Source of the DNA: Entamoeba invadens IP1
Lineage: Eukaryota > Evosea > Mastigamoebida > Endamoebidae
Direction: 5' to 3'
DNA: 49,801 bases
NCBI RefSeq assembly: GCF_000330505.1
Contig: NW_004191695.1
Location: 16,550 to 66,350, forward strand
Part shown: positions 1 through 10,764 of the stretch, in pieces
How positions within the stretch are numbered: position 1 is the stretch's first letter
How the letters are laid out: the number at the start of each line of letters is the position of its first letter
Position numbers and translations under genes: made by a program
Notes under the pieces: generated by a model
Databases searched by the model: none
What the model saw: the letters and a program-made list of their open reading frames with translations, nothing else
Told to the model about the DNA's origin: nothing

Positions 1-1130
1 TAATAATATATTGATGAAAAAAATAAAAATCTAGAAATAATCATAAAAATTAAAAAGGAATAAAAATAAAAATATAATCTGAATATAAAAAAGAATTAAA
101 AATGTAAATGATAATCACAAATAGTGTTGATGAACAGGTTGTTAAGAAAAGTCACAAGTGGTGTTGATGAACAAGTTTTATCTTGTTTGTTTTTTTATTA
201 TTTTTTAAATTTTTATAAATTTTATAATATTAATTACATATTTAATATTTTATTTAATTATTCATTTATAAAATTATTTTTTTATTTTTAATTATTTTAT
301 ATTAAATTATATTTTTTAAAATATTATTTTTATTATATATTCAGGGTTAGACATTTATATAGTAAATGTTGTGGCTGTTGGCAAAAAAGTTCACTTTTTA
401 ACATAAAATATTGTTTTGTGGTGTTTTCTTTGTTTTTACTCTAATAATGGCTTTTTTTCACTCAAAAAAAAGTTTTTAAAAAAAACGATTTAATTTGTTG
501 TCCAAAAAGTTCATATTAAAATCGACAAACTTTTTAGAGTTATATTACCTTAATAAATGGGAATTATAGTTTAATAAAAACTAATCAATAATGGTTAATA
601 TTTTTAAAACTTTTTGTTAATAAATGCGATTATTTGAGTCAAATGTTCCGGTAAAAACATCGTAATTTTATAATTTTTTTATTATATTTTTTTAAAAAAT
701 AAACTTTAGAATCAAAGCATCACAATAGTTTTAAGACGGCTCTCAAAGCAGAACTCTTGTTAAAAGACCAAATTAAAACGTTTTTATGTCGTAAAAAATA
801 TATCTGATTGATTATAATCATTTTCAAAACATGTTTATACAATTCAATTTTTATACTATTTAATTTTGAAAAATAAGTTATTATCTTTAATATAATTTGT
901 AATAAGAAGAATATAGTTTGAATTAATACATTTTAAAATATAGTACAGTTTTGTTAAACATTACAAATAAATAGATTGTGCTCAATATTTTTGGTAAAAC
1001 TATTAATAGTTTGGTTTTATTTGTTTTTACGACAAAAATCATTTTAAAAATGCGTTTTTAGATGAATTTTATTTTTAAAACCACGTATTTTTAACGCAAA
1101 TTTAAAAATAGGTTTATTGCTGTTCCGATA
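1..1130. other. AT-rich intergenic DNA with a short imperfect direct repeat
   Basis: No credible gene is seen. A roughly 27-bp segment (core GTGTTGATGAACA) occurs twice, near 113-140 and 151-177, about 38 bp apart. The rest is homopolymer-rich AT sequence. The right edge abuts the pogo-like transposon that begins at 1133. Confidence 0.6.
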
Positions 1131-1132
1131 TA

Positions 1133-3561
1133 CAGTGACCGGAAAAAGGAGCCTGCTAATTTAAAAGGTTAATATTTTTTTCTATATAAATTAGTTTTCT
1201 TATAAAAGCTGTATATAGCACTACTCAAATCAAGACAAAAAGCCTGCATCCAATCAAATGATTAACAAAAACACGAAAAAGATTCTGAAGTCATGAACTC
1301 AAAAATCAAAAAGTGATTAAAAATTACTTGGCAACTTTCGGTTTGGTTCCGTTCGTTCTCTTCTTGTTGGTTGTTTCGACTTTCTGCTTTGTGAATGCAC
1401 TTTTCGGTTTTGGAGTTTTGGTTTTGTCTTTGTTGGTGATGTTCATTGTATACTTGAGTATCGGAAACACTGACTCTCTCCCCAAGTTTACTTCTTTTAG
1501 TAAATTTAATGAATATACAACAGCTTGCACATCGATTCCGACATTTGAAAGGTCGAACAACTTTTCTTCAATCTCAGAAAACAGTAAGGCAGCATTAAAC
1601 TGCCTTCTCGGTGTCTGGATCAACGTTACTCTTTCAGAAGTGTTATCTGGGGCAGACAATTGGCGAAATAAAACCTGGTTACATTTGACCCTTTCAAATG
1701 TATCAGGGTACACTGCGACAAAGTCAGACGCACTACTCAAGTCTACAAACATCTTGGATTCTCCGGCGATATACCTACACACCAAACCAGATCTGTTAAA
1801 AGATGATTGGATGTTTTTGCAAGTAGCAACTTCTTCCGTTCCACTGAAAATGCGTTCAAATGCACGCGTTAAACGTTCTCCTGTTAGATCTCGACTTTGT
1901 TTGGTCGAATCCGCAACTATCTGACTGGCTTTCGCCATTTCTTGTATGTAACCATCCATTGCACGTGCCGCCTGTTTTACTATCGTACTTGTTTCGACAT
2001 TGTGTGGTACTGTGCTTTGTTTGAAACAACTTGTTGTTTCGTTTGTGTATACAATAGTCATTGGAGATGTTTCAGTTCTGTAAATTTCAGCATTCGACTG
2101 TAACTTCTTCTTTTAGTTGCCGAACATGACTAAGTCGAGGGGTTGACACAAGTGTGAACTGTGAGGTGTCAAAAAATGAGTTTTGATGAAGTTGGTGTTC
2201 AAAAGATGTTCTATTTCAGTATCAACATGACCGCTTAAATTATTTATTATTAAAACAGCGATGACAGTTTTACTCAAGTTGTATTCTGTTTTAATTCTGT
2301 TGACTGTTGGAATGAAACAACTAATTAACCATTCGACAAATATTTCTTTGGTGATAAATCCACTATTGGTTGAATAAATTGTGACATATGGATATTTAAG
2401 TAACATTCGAGTATCAACAAAAGACTGTGAAGTAATAAAAGCTGGACAGTGGCTCTTTCCATCTGCCGAAATACACGCCAATACTGTTTTGCGTTGTCCT
2501 CCTCTGGAAAACCCAATTTTAATACAGCTTGCATCCGAATCCTTCGGAACCAAAACATCAGTTTGTTTTCTATCTGACCATTCCTCAAAGCCTATTTCGT
2601 CGATGTTAAACAATAGTTGTGCTGGTGTCCCGTTGAAAATGGTCATTTTCAAATAATTGTCAACAACCTTTTCTGGGTCTACCTTAATTCTTCCGATGTC
2701 TTCAGGTATCGCTTTGATCAATTTGAGGTTAAATTTATTTTTTAACCAATGTGACACAGTGTCTCTTGAAATTGACGTCTGTGGTTGTAATTTATTGACT
2801 ATGAAAAGTACTGCAGATACTGTAACAGCATAACGTTTCCCGGAACAATACTCAAGAAAAAATTTAACAGCGCAAATTGTGGTGTCATAAAACACACTCT
2901 TTCTGCCAATTTGACATCTGGTCGAGATAATTTCCTTTTTAGCTTCTTTATAGTGGTCTCCGATTGTACCATATGAAAGGTCAAATAAGTTTGCAACAGT
3001 TCTGTCGACTGCATTGAAGTTGGTTTTAATTGTATATATCTGATGTCTTAAAAAAACTGACTGAAAAACAGAAGCATCTTTTTTTATAGATTTGAACAAT
3101 ACTAATGATTCATTGAGTTTATCTTTGTAATGTGGAGTTTGCAAATTGTGAATCATTTCGTCTTGTGTTATGGAAAACCTTTTTAGTGAAATCAACTCAC
3201 AGTCAACTGGTATTATTCCAGATTGAATCAGTTGCAAAAAATCCATTACAGTTTTGTCGTCATCAACGATATTCAAATCGGGAGTATCGGAAACAAATGG
3301 GTTTTGTGGAACAAATGGGTTTGCCTGTTGTGGTGGTGTTTGAATTGATTGTACGTTCAAATTAGCTACTCTGTTTTCACTGGTGATCATTAATATTAAA
3401 GATAGTGAATCTACCAACACTTTGAAGTTAAAAATCATGAAAAACATTAGAATAATGTCAAAAATTACATTTTTATAGTTTTTATTTTAATATTAAAATA
3501 TTATAATATAGAATTTGTTCGCAGGTTCCTTTTTCTTTGACGGCACTTTTTCTTGGATCTG
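1133..3561. mobile_element. pogo/Tc1-mariner-like DNA transposon, 2.4 kb, decayed
   Basis: The element is bounded by imperfect terminal inverted repeats next to a TA on each side (1131-1132 and 3562-3563). The left end begins CAGTGACCGGAAAAAGGAGC. The right end, read inward, begins CAGATCCAAGAAAAAGTGCC and continues to a second GAAAAAGGAACCTGC block. The right repeat therefore carries about 17 extra bases, as if the GAAAAAG block were duplicated. A TA target and CAG termini are typical of the Tc1/mariner-pogo superfamily. The element encloses one minus-strand transposase gene that is interrupted. The same type of terminus occurs at the 156-bp miniature element at 26939. Confidence 0.8.
1324..3390 (-). 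pseudogene. pogo-like DDE transposase split by one in-frame stop
   Basis: The first part runs from 3390 down to 2113. A Met at 3447 is possible, but its extra hydrophobic N-terminus looks like read-in from AT-rich flank. A helix-turn-helix-like segment (SISRDTVSHWLKNKFNLKL) precedes a DDE_1-type core with NIDEIGF for the first Asp and HSSHLCQPLD for the third acid. At the position of the second catalytic Asp, normally in a DNHSSH-type motif, the sequence reads INNLSGH, so Asp is replaced by Asn. A single TAA at 2113-2115 stops the frame. The same frame continues without another stop for about 260 codons to 1324, opening with Lys-rich residues as expected after the QPLD motif. The TAA could be a mutated Leu or other codon. 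The downstream half (1324-2061) also has its own ATG. I infer a dead or non-autonomous copy. Confidence 0.8.
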
Positions 3562-5272
3562 TATATTTTAACATTATTTGTTTCACTTAAAATCACAACA
3601 AATAAGTTTTTGCCAAATATATTGGTAAAAAAAGAATTTATTGCACATTGAATGAGTTTTCAAATTTATTATTATTTTTCATTTTTTATTTCTAATATGT
3701 TGTATAAAAACAACGAAAATAAACGGGGAAATCAAGCAAACATATGGCATTTAAATAAATGTACCAAAGAAACTTGTTCGGGTTCAGAACTTGCACCTTT
3801 TTTACATTGATTGTTTATGATTTAAATACATTTATCCCAAATTGTGCATTAAAAAGAACTAAATAAACATGATAAAAATTCAGAAATATCTAAAAATATT
3901 AATGCATAATCATATCGTTAGTTAAATAATACAACAAGAATTAAAAAATAAGTTATAAAAATATTTAACAGTTTTAAATATTGCAAAAAATGGGGAATTT
4001 TGCAAATTTACACAACTATTATTTATTAAACAAATTTAAAAACATTAGAAAAACAAAAATTGTTAATCTTATATTCATCGGCAATATTAACGTTTCCAAA
4101 CATAAATATTCAAGAACAATTAATATAATTTTATAATTATTAAAATAAACAATAATAATTTATACATCAAACCAACTAGTTCAAAATACAAACTAAAACA
4201 AACAAATCACATTAAAATTGATCTTTTTAAACATTAATGATTTTTTTAAAAAATACAATATTTAATATGCCAACATTTGATTTTAAATGGTTGTAACTTA
4301 TAATATACAATTGATTATCATTGTTTAAACCATGTTAATTGTATGATGGTAAATAACAATTTAATACGCCACGTATAAAAAGGTGTTTATTAAAAACGAG
4401 TAATGTATAAATAGAAATGTAATTATAATAAATATTAATAATTAACTATATTTTATTAAAATGAATACGTTTTGTTATTTTATAAACAGAAATTGTTCGG
4501 GTTCAAATGTTTTTGATTAAATCAAAAAAATTGTTAAAAAATTTGGGTTATGTCTTGTATATTCTAGTTCATTTTTTTCTAGTTTGGTTTGTAAATTTAT
4601 ATAAAAAATGAAGTAGCTTGATTTTGGCAAATTATTACCAAGATCCTTATACATGATTGATCTCATATTCGAGAAGATGTGTTGCCTACTTTTTTGACCA
4701 ACCAAATTCACAATTAACACTTGAAAAACACTTTTTATTTAAATGAATTCAAATACTCTTTTAATATTTCGGGAATTGAATACTTATTTTTTAATATTAT
4801 AAATATAGTAAAACAAACTATATTATTAAATCATCATAAAAATAATCAATTATTTACTAAGTGCAAAAAATTGAAAATAAAAACAAAGCTTTTACGCGTT
4901 TAAATGATTTGTCGTTGATTTACCACGTCTTATTAAACCTTTATTGTTCTGTTTTATTTTCCAAATCATTAAACAGACTTGTTAACACCACTTATTAAAT
5001 TCAATATGTTTCACCAAAATCAGTCAATTACATTATAATTTGTAGTTAGAACAGTCAATGAAAAATATCAAATTTTAAAACCATGTAAATTTGAGTTAAA
5101 AATCATTCTTCCACCCATGTGTGGATAGCATGTTATGGTGTTGTTGAGTATTTATAACACGTACTTTGTTGAATTTTTTCATTTGTTAAATAATTAGAAT
5201 GGATCTATTAGTTTTCAAACTAAAAATCAAACTAATAATAAGGAACTGATTAAAAAATTATATTTTTGACAG
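3562..5272. other. AT-rich intergenic region
   Basis: No gene is supported. A minus-strand open frame at 4517-4720 (67 codons) has fairly complex composition and could be an old gene fragment. It has no recognisable domain and no usable flanking frame. Confidence 0.5.
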
Positions 5273-5709
5273 TGGGAAAAAGCGTTATCGCTTTGCTCGG
5301 AAGTATTTTTGCCCTTAGTGGACTCGCAGAACGAGGATGTAAAAAAACTATGTTGCGATGTATTTTTGAGGGTCGCGGTGAAATTGGACGGCGAATTCAT
5401 CACACAAATTACAGCAGAAGTCGATTCAAGAATTCAAAGAGAAAAGGAGGATGAAACAAACACAATTTGTTTAACTCTTTTTTTGTACTTGTATGTGTTC
5501 GCAAAAAAGCGTTCTTTGTGAGAGATATTTTTTACGTTATCATGACAAATTTTGCATTTTTATAGCGACTTTTCAAAAGAAAAAGATTTAGCCGATGGCG
5601 TATATGTGTTAGAAATTGAAAAAACAACGACGAGTCGAACGTAGATTTTCAAAGCGACTATTCTCCAGTTTTTTATAATGAGACATTGTTTTTATGTGAT
5701 ACTACTTGA
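5273..5709 (+). pseudogene. Terminal exons of an unknown gene, with one intron and a frameshift
   Basis: An open frame following an AG at 5271-5272 encodes a helical, HEAT-like stretch (for example FLPLVDSQNEDVKKLCCDVF). At 5491 a GTATGT donor begins a 75-nt AT-rich interval ending TTTTTATAG at 5565. Splicing it out joins the frames perfectly into DFSKEKDLADGVYVLEIEK. At the A6 run 5619-5624 the frame breaks: the reading frame meets TAG at 5642, while a one-base shift continues sensibly to a TGA at 5707-5709. No upstream exon with an ATG can be linked, so the 5' part appears lost. The function is not recognised. The A6 break could be a real mutation or a homopolymer sequencing error. Confidence 0.5.
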
Positions 5710-6379
5710 CGATAATTATGTCTTTTTTATATTTTAACTCCAATTGTGAATTGCTAATAAATGAGACTTAAAATCGGAAAGCAATATACAATTACAATAC
5801 TCAAATATTTGTTTGTTTATCGGGTTTTTTCGTGTGTATACAATGCACATTTTCCCTTTTTTGAATAAGTGAAAGTATATTTAAAAACGTATTTTTTAAA
5901 AAACATTTTTAAAGCAAAAACATTTATAAAAGAAAAAACAGTTTTTAAGTTTTAAATTAAAGATAGTTACCAAAAAACACAAAATAAATTTATTTAATAA
6001 AATAAAAACAGCCAACATACATATCATTATTATGCACATCGAATTTCATATATTGTGTTGACTAAAATCTTTACAATTTACCATTAGCAACAAGTTTTAT
6101 TGTTTAACTTGACGATGTTTTGAAAACATATTATAAGATTATTAATAATTATTAATATTATATTAGGTCGTTTTTAATGTTTTTCTCGTGGTATGAAATT
6201 GAAAACGGCATACGATACAACTTGATACTGTACACGGTTAAGTGATGGTTAAGTATGTAGAAATTTATTGGGTGTCAATTACAATGTTGTTTGGGTGAAA
6301 CTTGTTGAAACTTCGCCGAAGACTAATAACTTGAATACTTGTTATTAGTATTGTAAAACATTTTTATTTGTAATTAAGA
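5710..6379. other. AT-rich intergenic region
   Basis: Short frames only; no domain, RNA gene or repeat is recognised here. Confidence 0.5.
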
Positions 6380-7455
6380 AGGCTAAATAGTGATGTCGTT
6401 ATTCAAAGTGGTGATAAAGTCTTAAACTATGACAATTGAGATTTAGAAGTGGGTGAGAAACACCGGCGTTTTTAATAACACGTTCTTTAAAGACATTGAA
6501 AACAACACCATGAAGAGTATATTTTAATTGCTAATGATGACCAAAGCATATTCAAAATAAAGAACCCCAAATGAAATCTACAAGGAGTTCATGGCTTCAT
6601 AAATGCAAAACTTCCAAAATGGCATCAACAATAAAACATTTAACGAAATTTAAGTTGTGGTATAAAAATATGTGGTAAGACGAGACACTCATCATGCACA
6701 CTAAATAACTTGGGTTGTCGTATTAGACTTTTCCAGTGTAGAAACAGCAAGTCATTAAAGAATTTTGATAAAACAATTAATAGTATTAGTTGACTATGAG
6801 TGGGGCACAAACCGACTAACGCTGTTCTATACAATTCACCAACATCAACTGATTTTTGGAAATGGAAACGACAACTACTAGAGCGAATATGAAAGGTTAT
6901 TTCAACAATGGTACTTTGACCTGTTATTGAGCCACACTAACTAAGTGTTGTCTGTAGTGAAAAGAGTCTTTAATAACAATTTGGCACTTGCAGGGAAAAT
7001 CAATAAAGTATATTGGTTGTAGACTGACAACAGTCACGCAGCCGAAATGACATCAGGCTATTACAACTTATATAAAATGTCAACAAAACATCGTTGAAGA
7101 CTTTCAAAAAGAACAAGATCAAATTATACTACACTTGATTTAAGATATCAAGAATAAACTTCCGATATAACAATCAGCCGGCATATTTTCGACCAATCAT
7201 TAAATGCAGTATATTCAGTTGTTATTGGGAAGTGTGATGAAAATGAGCTTGAGATGTGTGGTCGATGCAATACAATTATATGTAAATGAATTAACAAAAC
7301 CAAACAGTTCCAATGTTATCATATACATCAGAGACAAGCTTCTATTACACAAAAAAAACATTTATATTGTACTAGTCTATGAATATAAAAAAGTTGAAAA
7401 TGTTGTTATAATTTCAAAATATTTTGTGTTGGAAATATTGTTTAAGATTTAATAT
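6380..7455 (+). pseudogene. Decayed, unrecognised coding-like stretch
   Basis: Base composition is visibly less AT-biased than the flanks and short protein-like runs appear in changing frames (for example EMTSGYYNLYKMST near 7048-7090, and an 82-codon frame at 7204-7452). Stops occur in every frame. I cannot identify a family and cannot fix the strand with certainty. It could be the ruin of a transposase or of a host gene. The region ends just before the hAT-like transposase pseudogene. Confidence 0.25.
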
Positions 7456-7662
7456 AAATATTGAAACAAACATAGAATTTAACATTTAAATTTTAACAAT
7501 TAAAGCATGAGTAATTATATTTATATGGAACTTTTTTGTCGAAAATAATTTAATTGAAAAAAAATGAATAGGATCATATTTATATAATAACATACAAAAA
7601 TAAAAATTGCAATATGGGTTTGTGTTAAGTGTAATTAACCACAAACTCAAAATAACAATTAA

Positions 7663-10600
7663 ATGCCTAAACCACGACTCTCAAAAGAAAAAAGAGTATC
7701 AAGAAGATGTATTTCTTTTGGTAATACTATAGAGTTCCAGCCTTTCATTTTAGATGAACCCGATGGGTTTGTTAAAAACTTGAATTATTGTGTTTTTTGT
7801 TCGAAATTTTCACGAGATGCTCTTAAAGAGCATTACAAAAATCATTTTTATAAAGACGCGAACATTTTTTGTGTTATTAAGGAAAGGCTCCAAAACTTCG
7901 CAATAAACTACTTTAATATACTAAATTATTTGTCGCTTAACTCGTTAATAAACTCAAATTATGAGAAAATCAAAAAACGCGTCAAAGTTCCAAATGATGA
8001 GAGTCAAAGATGCGTTGATCACCACTGGAGTAAACACATCAAATATAAATAAAATGATTGAAGATGTTATTATTGCTCTTCAAGCAATATCCATTGAATT
8101 AACAATTCAACAACCTGCAATAAATGAGCCACACTTTGTTTCGCAACAAATCTGTGAACAAAATCCAAACATCATGATAAACACTTACAACGATGATGGT
8201 ATCAATGAGGAGCACAACGATTCGTCTTATCCAGATAGAACAGCACATCCCAACACTGCTACACCCCCTGTGATAGACACAACACAAACACCAATAGGTG
8301 TTGTTCATCAAACACCATTTAATCTTGAAACAAACTTAGATAAGAAACAGACCACTTTTGGTGATATCATGGGTCATTATGACTTCGTTTATTGAAACGA
8401 TCCAATTGATGGCAGTCTGGAATCTGAGCACAGTGGAGGCGAAGATGAAGCTCATGAAAATGAAGAATATGAAGGAAGTGAATGCAGTGAATGCAACGAA
8501 ATAGAAGACACACGAGTCCATGAAATAATGAGTCAAGCATCCGGGATATGGCAACAGTTGTCTTCTTCGTATAATAAGTCACACTCGTCAAAAAACGGCC
8601 CGGAAAATATCGAGGTTGCAGATGAAAATGAATATTGGCTCGACGATATCGATAGTGAATATGAAAATTGTATAAAAAGTTACCTTCAATTGAAAAATGA
8701 GCTAGTCAATATTGAACGACTTAATTTTATAATGGACACTCTCGAAAACACCAAAAACGCCGATTTACACATGTCAACAATTTTCACCAAAGCAATAGAC
8801 GAAGAAGTTGAGAGACGCATTGGAAACAGCAAAACGGAACTTGCAAAAAAAGAAAAAAAGGGGTTTTTAATTGTATTAATGGCATTAATTTTTTCACTCG
8901 AAGATTTTTCTTTTAACGAAATAACGAAAATATTAGAAGTGATTAAAATTACAACAATTAAAACTTCAATTGAAATGAGTGTTTCCACAAAAATTATTGA
9001 AATGCGCATGAAACATGTATATGAAGTTGACAAAAGACGTCTGCAAAATTTGGGTCAACTGAAAACACCCTTTCATTTAATCGCCGATTCACAAACTTAC
9101 GATGGAGAGACTCACTATTCACTATATGCACGTTTTAGTTTTGACTTTTGCACAACAACTGAAGTAAAGATTAAAATTGGTAACTATTACGGCGAAGGTG
9201 ATGCACACTCATGGGTTGAGTGGATTCTTCGTGCACTGTATCATGCAAAACTCAGTTTACAACAACTCAAAGGAATTTCACTTGATGGTACCACATGTAA
9301 CACAAAAATCGGCGTGTTATTAAAAAGTCTTGTTCCAATTGAACATCGAAAGCGCTTAAAACGAAATTATTGTTTTGATCATAGACTGTCGAAGGCATGT
9401 GAAAAGGTTGTTGAAGTTAACGAAGGAAGTGTAATTAATCAATTCCTGAATGAAATAACAAATTCTAAATTCAAAAATGATTGGGTCGCCTTCAATAAAC
9501 AAAACAAGACTGAAATGTGTGCCACCGAAATTCCTAGTACAAGTACAACACGGTTTCTTTTCACTTCATTTGTGACTTCAGCTATTTTTGAAAATTTTGA
9601 AAATTATCAACTTTTTTAAATAAAGAAAATTTCAATTTTGTACCTCAAAACGTATTTGAAAATAAATTTGGACGCGTTTCGTTAGATGACTCTTTATTCG
9701 TCGGAGCTCTGTATTTTATTGATTACCTGTTCGCGCCACTTAAAATTGTAAGTCAATGGCTTCAAGGAAGAGATGTAAAATTTCCAGTGGCATATCAGAG
9801 AATTTGTGATACAAAAAAATATTATATAAATAACAAAACAAAATTGGATGACAAAAACGACAGTTTTTTTGGAACCATGTTATTTATCAGAGAAAATAAC
9901 AGTGACAACATTGAAGTACTTAGAGGTATTTGTCACGATTATGTTGTGAGGCTCATTCAAGCGTTGGTTGTGAGATTCGCAAATCCGTTACGTAAATCAA
10001 CATGTTTTGAAATATTCGAAGAGTACCATCTCAAAGAATATGAACTAGAGATAGACACTTACCAAGATTTTGTTGATCTTCAACAGAGACTGGCGGACCC
10101 ACAATTGTTAATGAAAATGAAAATGTACATGCTCGAAATGGACATACCACGTCTTGATGAGTACGACGATTTTGCAGATGAAGCAGAATTGATAATGGAG
10201 TGGTGTCATGATAATATAAACTCTGTTAGTAAAATTAAAGCCAAAATGGATTTAATTTATAAATCGCCTGAAATCAGATGCACAAAGGATCAAAAAGATA
10301 TAATAGACACGGCTTTTCCAACTGGACATTTCAGCTCTGACTTACCAGGATCAGATGACGGTTCTTCGGCGACAGAAGGAAGTTTAGAAAGCAAAAAAAT
10401 TCAAATTTTCAAACAAAGAAAATTTTATCGGAATGAAAAAGACAAAAATATAAATATATTTTTGGAACAATGTTCTGAAAATTATTTTACAGCACCAAAT
10501 GTTTTGAATTTAATGGAGTCAAGAGTCGAGTTTCAACGTTTTATTGGTTGCTGTATGGAGCTTAATTTGATAGCCGTAACAACATGTTCAGTCGAACGAT

Positions 10601-10764
10601 CGTTTTCTCTAATTAAAAGAGCATCAAGACCAAATCGTAAAAATTATTCGAGAGAAATCAGAGTCGAGACAAAAGAAAGATTGTCTTTCTTAAACAGAAA
10701 CACTTCGAGAGATCGATTTGTGCCTTCAGTTCAATGTCAACAATATACAGAAAGTGAATTGTGA
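7663..10764 (+). pseudogene. hAT-like transposase (BED-type finger, hAT core, dimerisation tail), three breaks
   Basis: Together the frames span about 1,030 codons. Near residue 43 is a zinc-finger-like pattern, C-x2-C-x10-H-x3-H (YCVFCSKFSRDALKEHYKNH), then an acidic linker. The frame beginning at 8528 holds hAT-type core features: LIADSQTYD, GISLDGTTCN and NYCFDHRLSKA, the last resembling the conserved C-x2-H helix. The last part (9787-10764) ends with the hAT C-terminal signature VERSFSLIKRASRPNR. Breaks seen: a change from frame 1 to frame 2 between about 7990 and 8050; an in-frame TGA at 8393-8395 with the frame open on both sides; and a one-base shift in the T6 run near 9611-9616. Reading continues past that run through 9619-9786 to the GTG that opens the final frame. 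I could not find convincing hAT terminal repeats with 8-bp target duplications. Probably an inactive copy. Confidence 0.75.

Noticed and set aside
1313..1924. 203-codon plus-strand frame
   Set aside because: It is antisense to the transposase coding region, has the skewed composition of a shadow frame and no domain.
4517..4720. Minus-strand 67-codon frame that looks moderately protein-like
   Set aside because: No ATG context, no flanking exon that can be joined and no recognised motif, so not called a gene.
1324..10764. Idea that stops and Asp-to-Asn change reflect C-to-T (RIP-like or methylation) mutation of transposons
   Set aside because: Some stops fit such transitions, but others (for example in the kinase and membrane-protein remnants) need transversions, and several breaks are indels.
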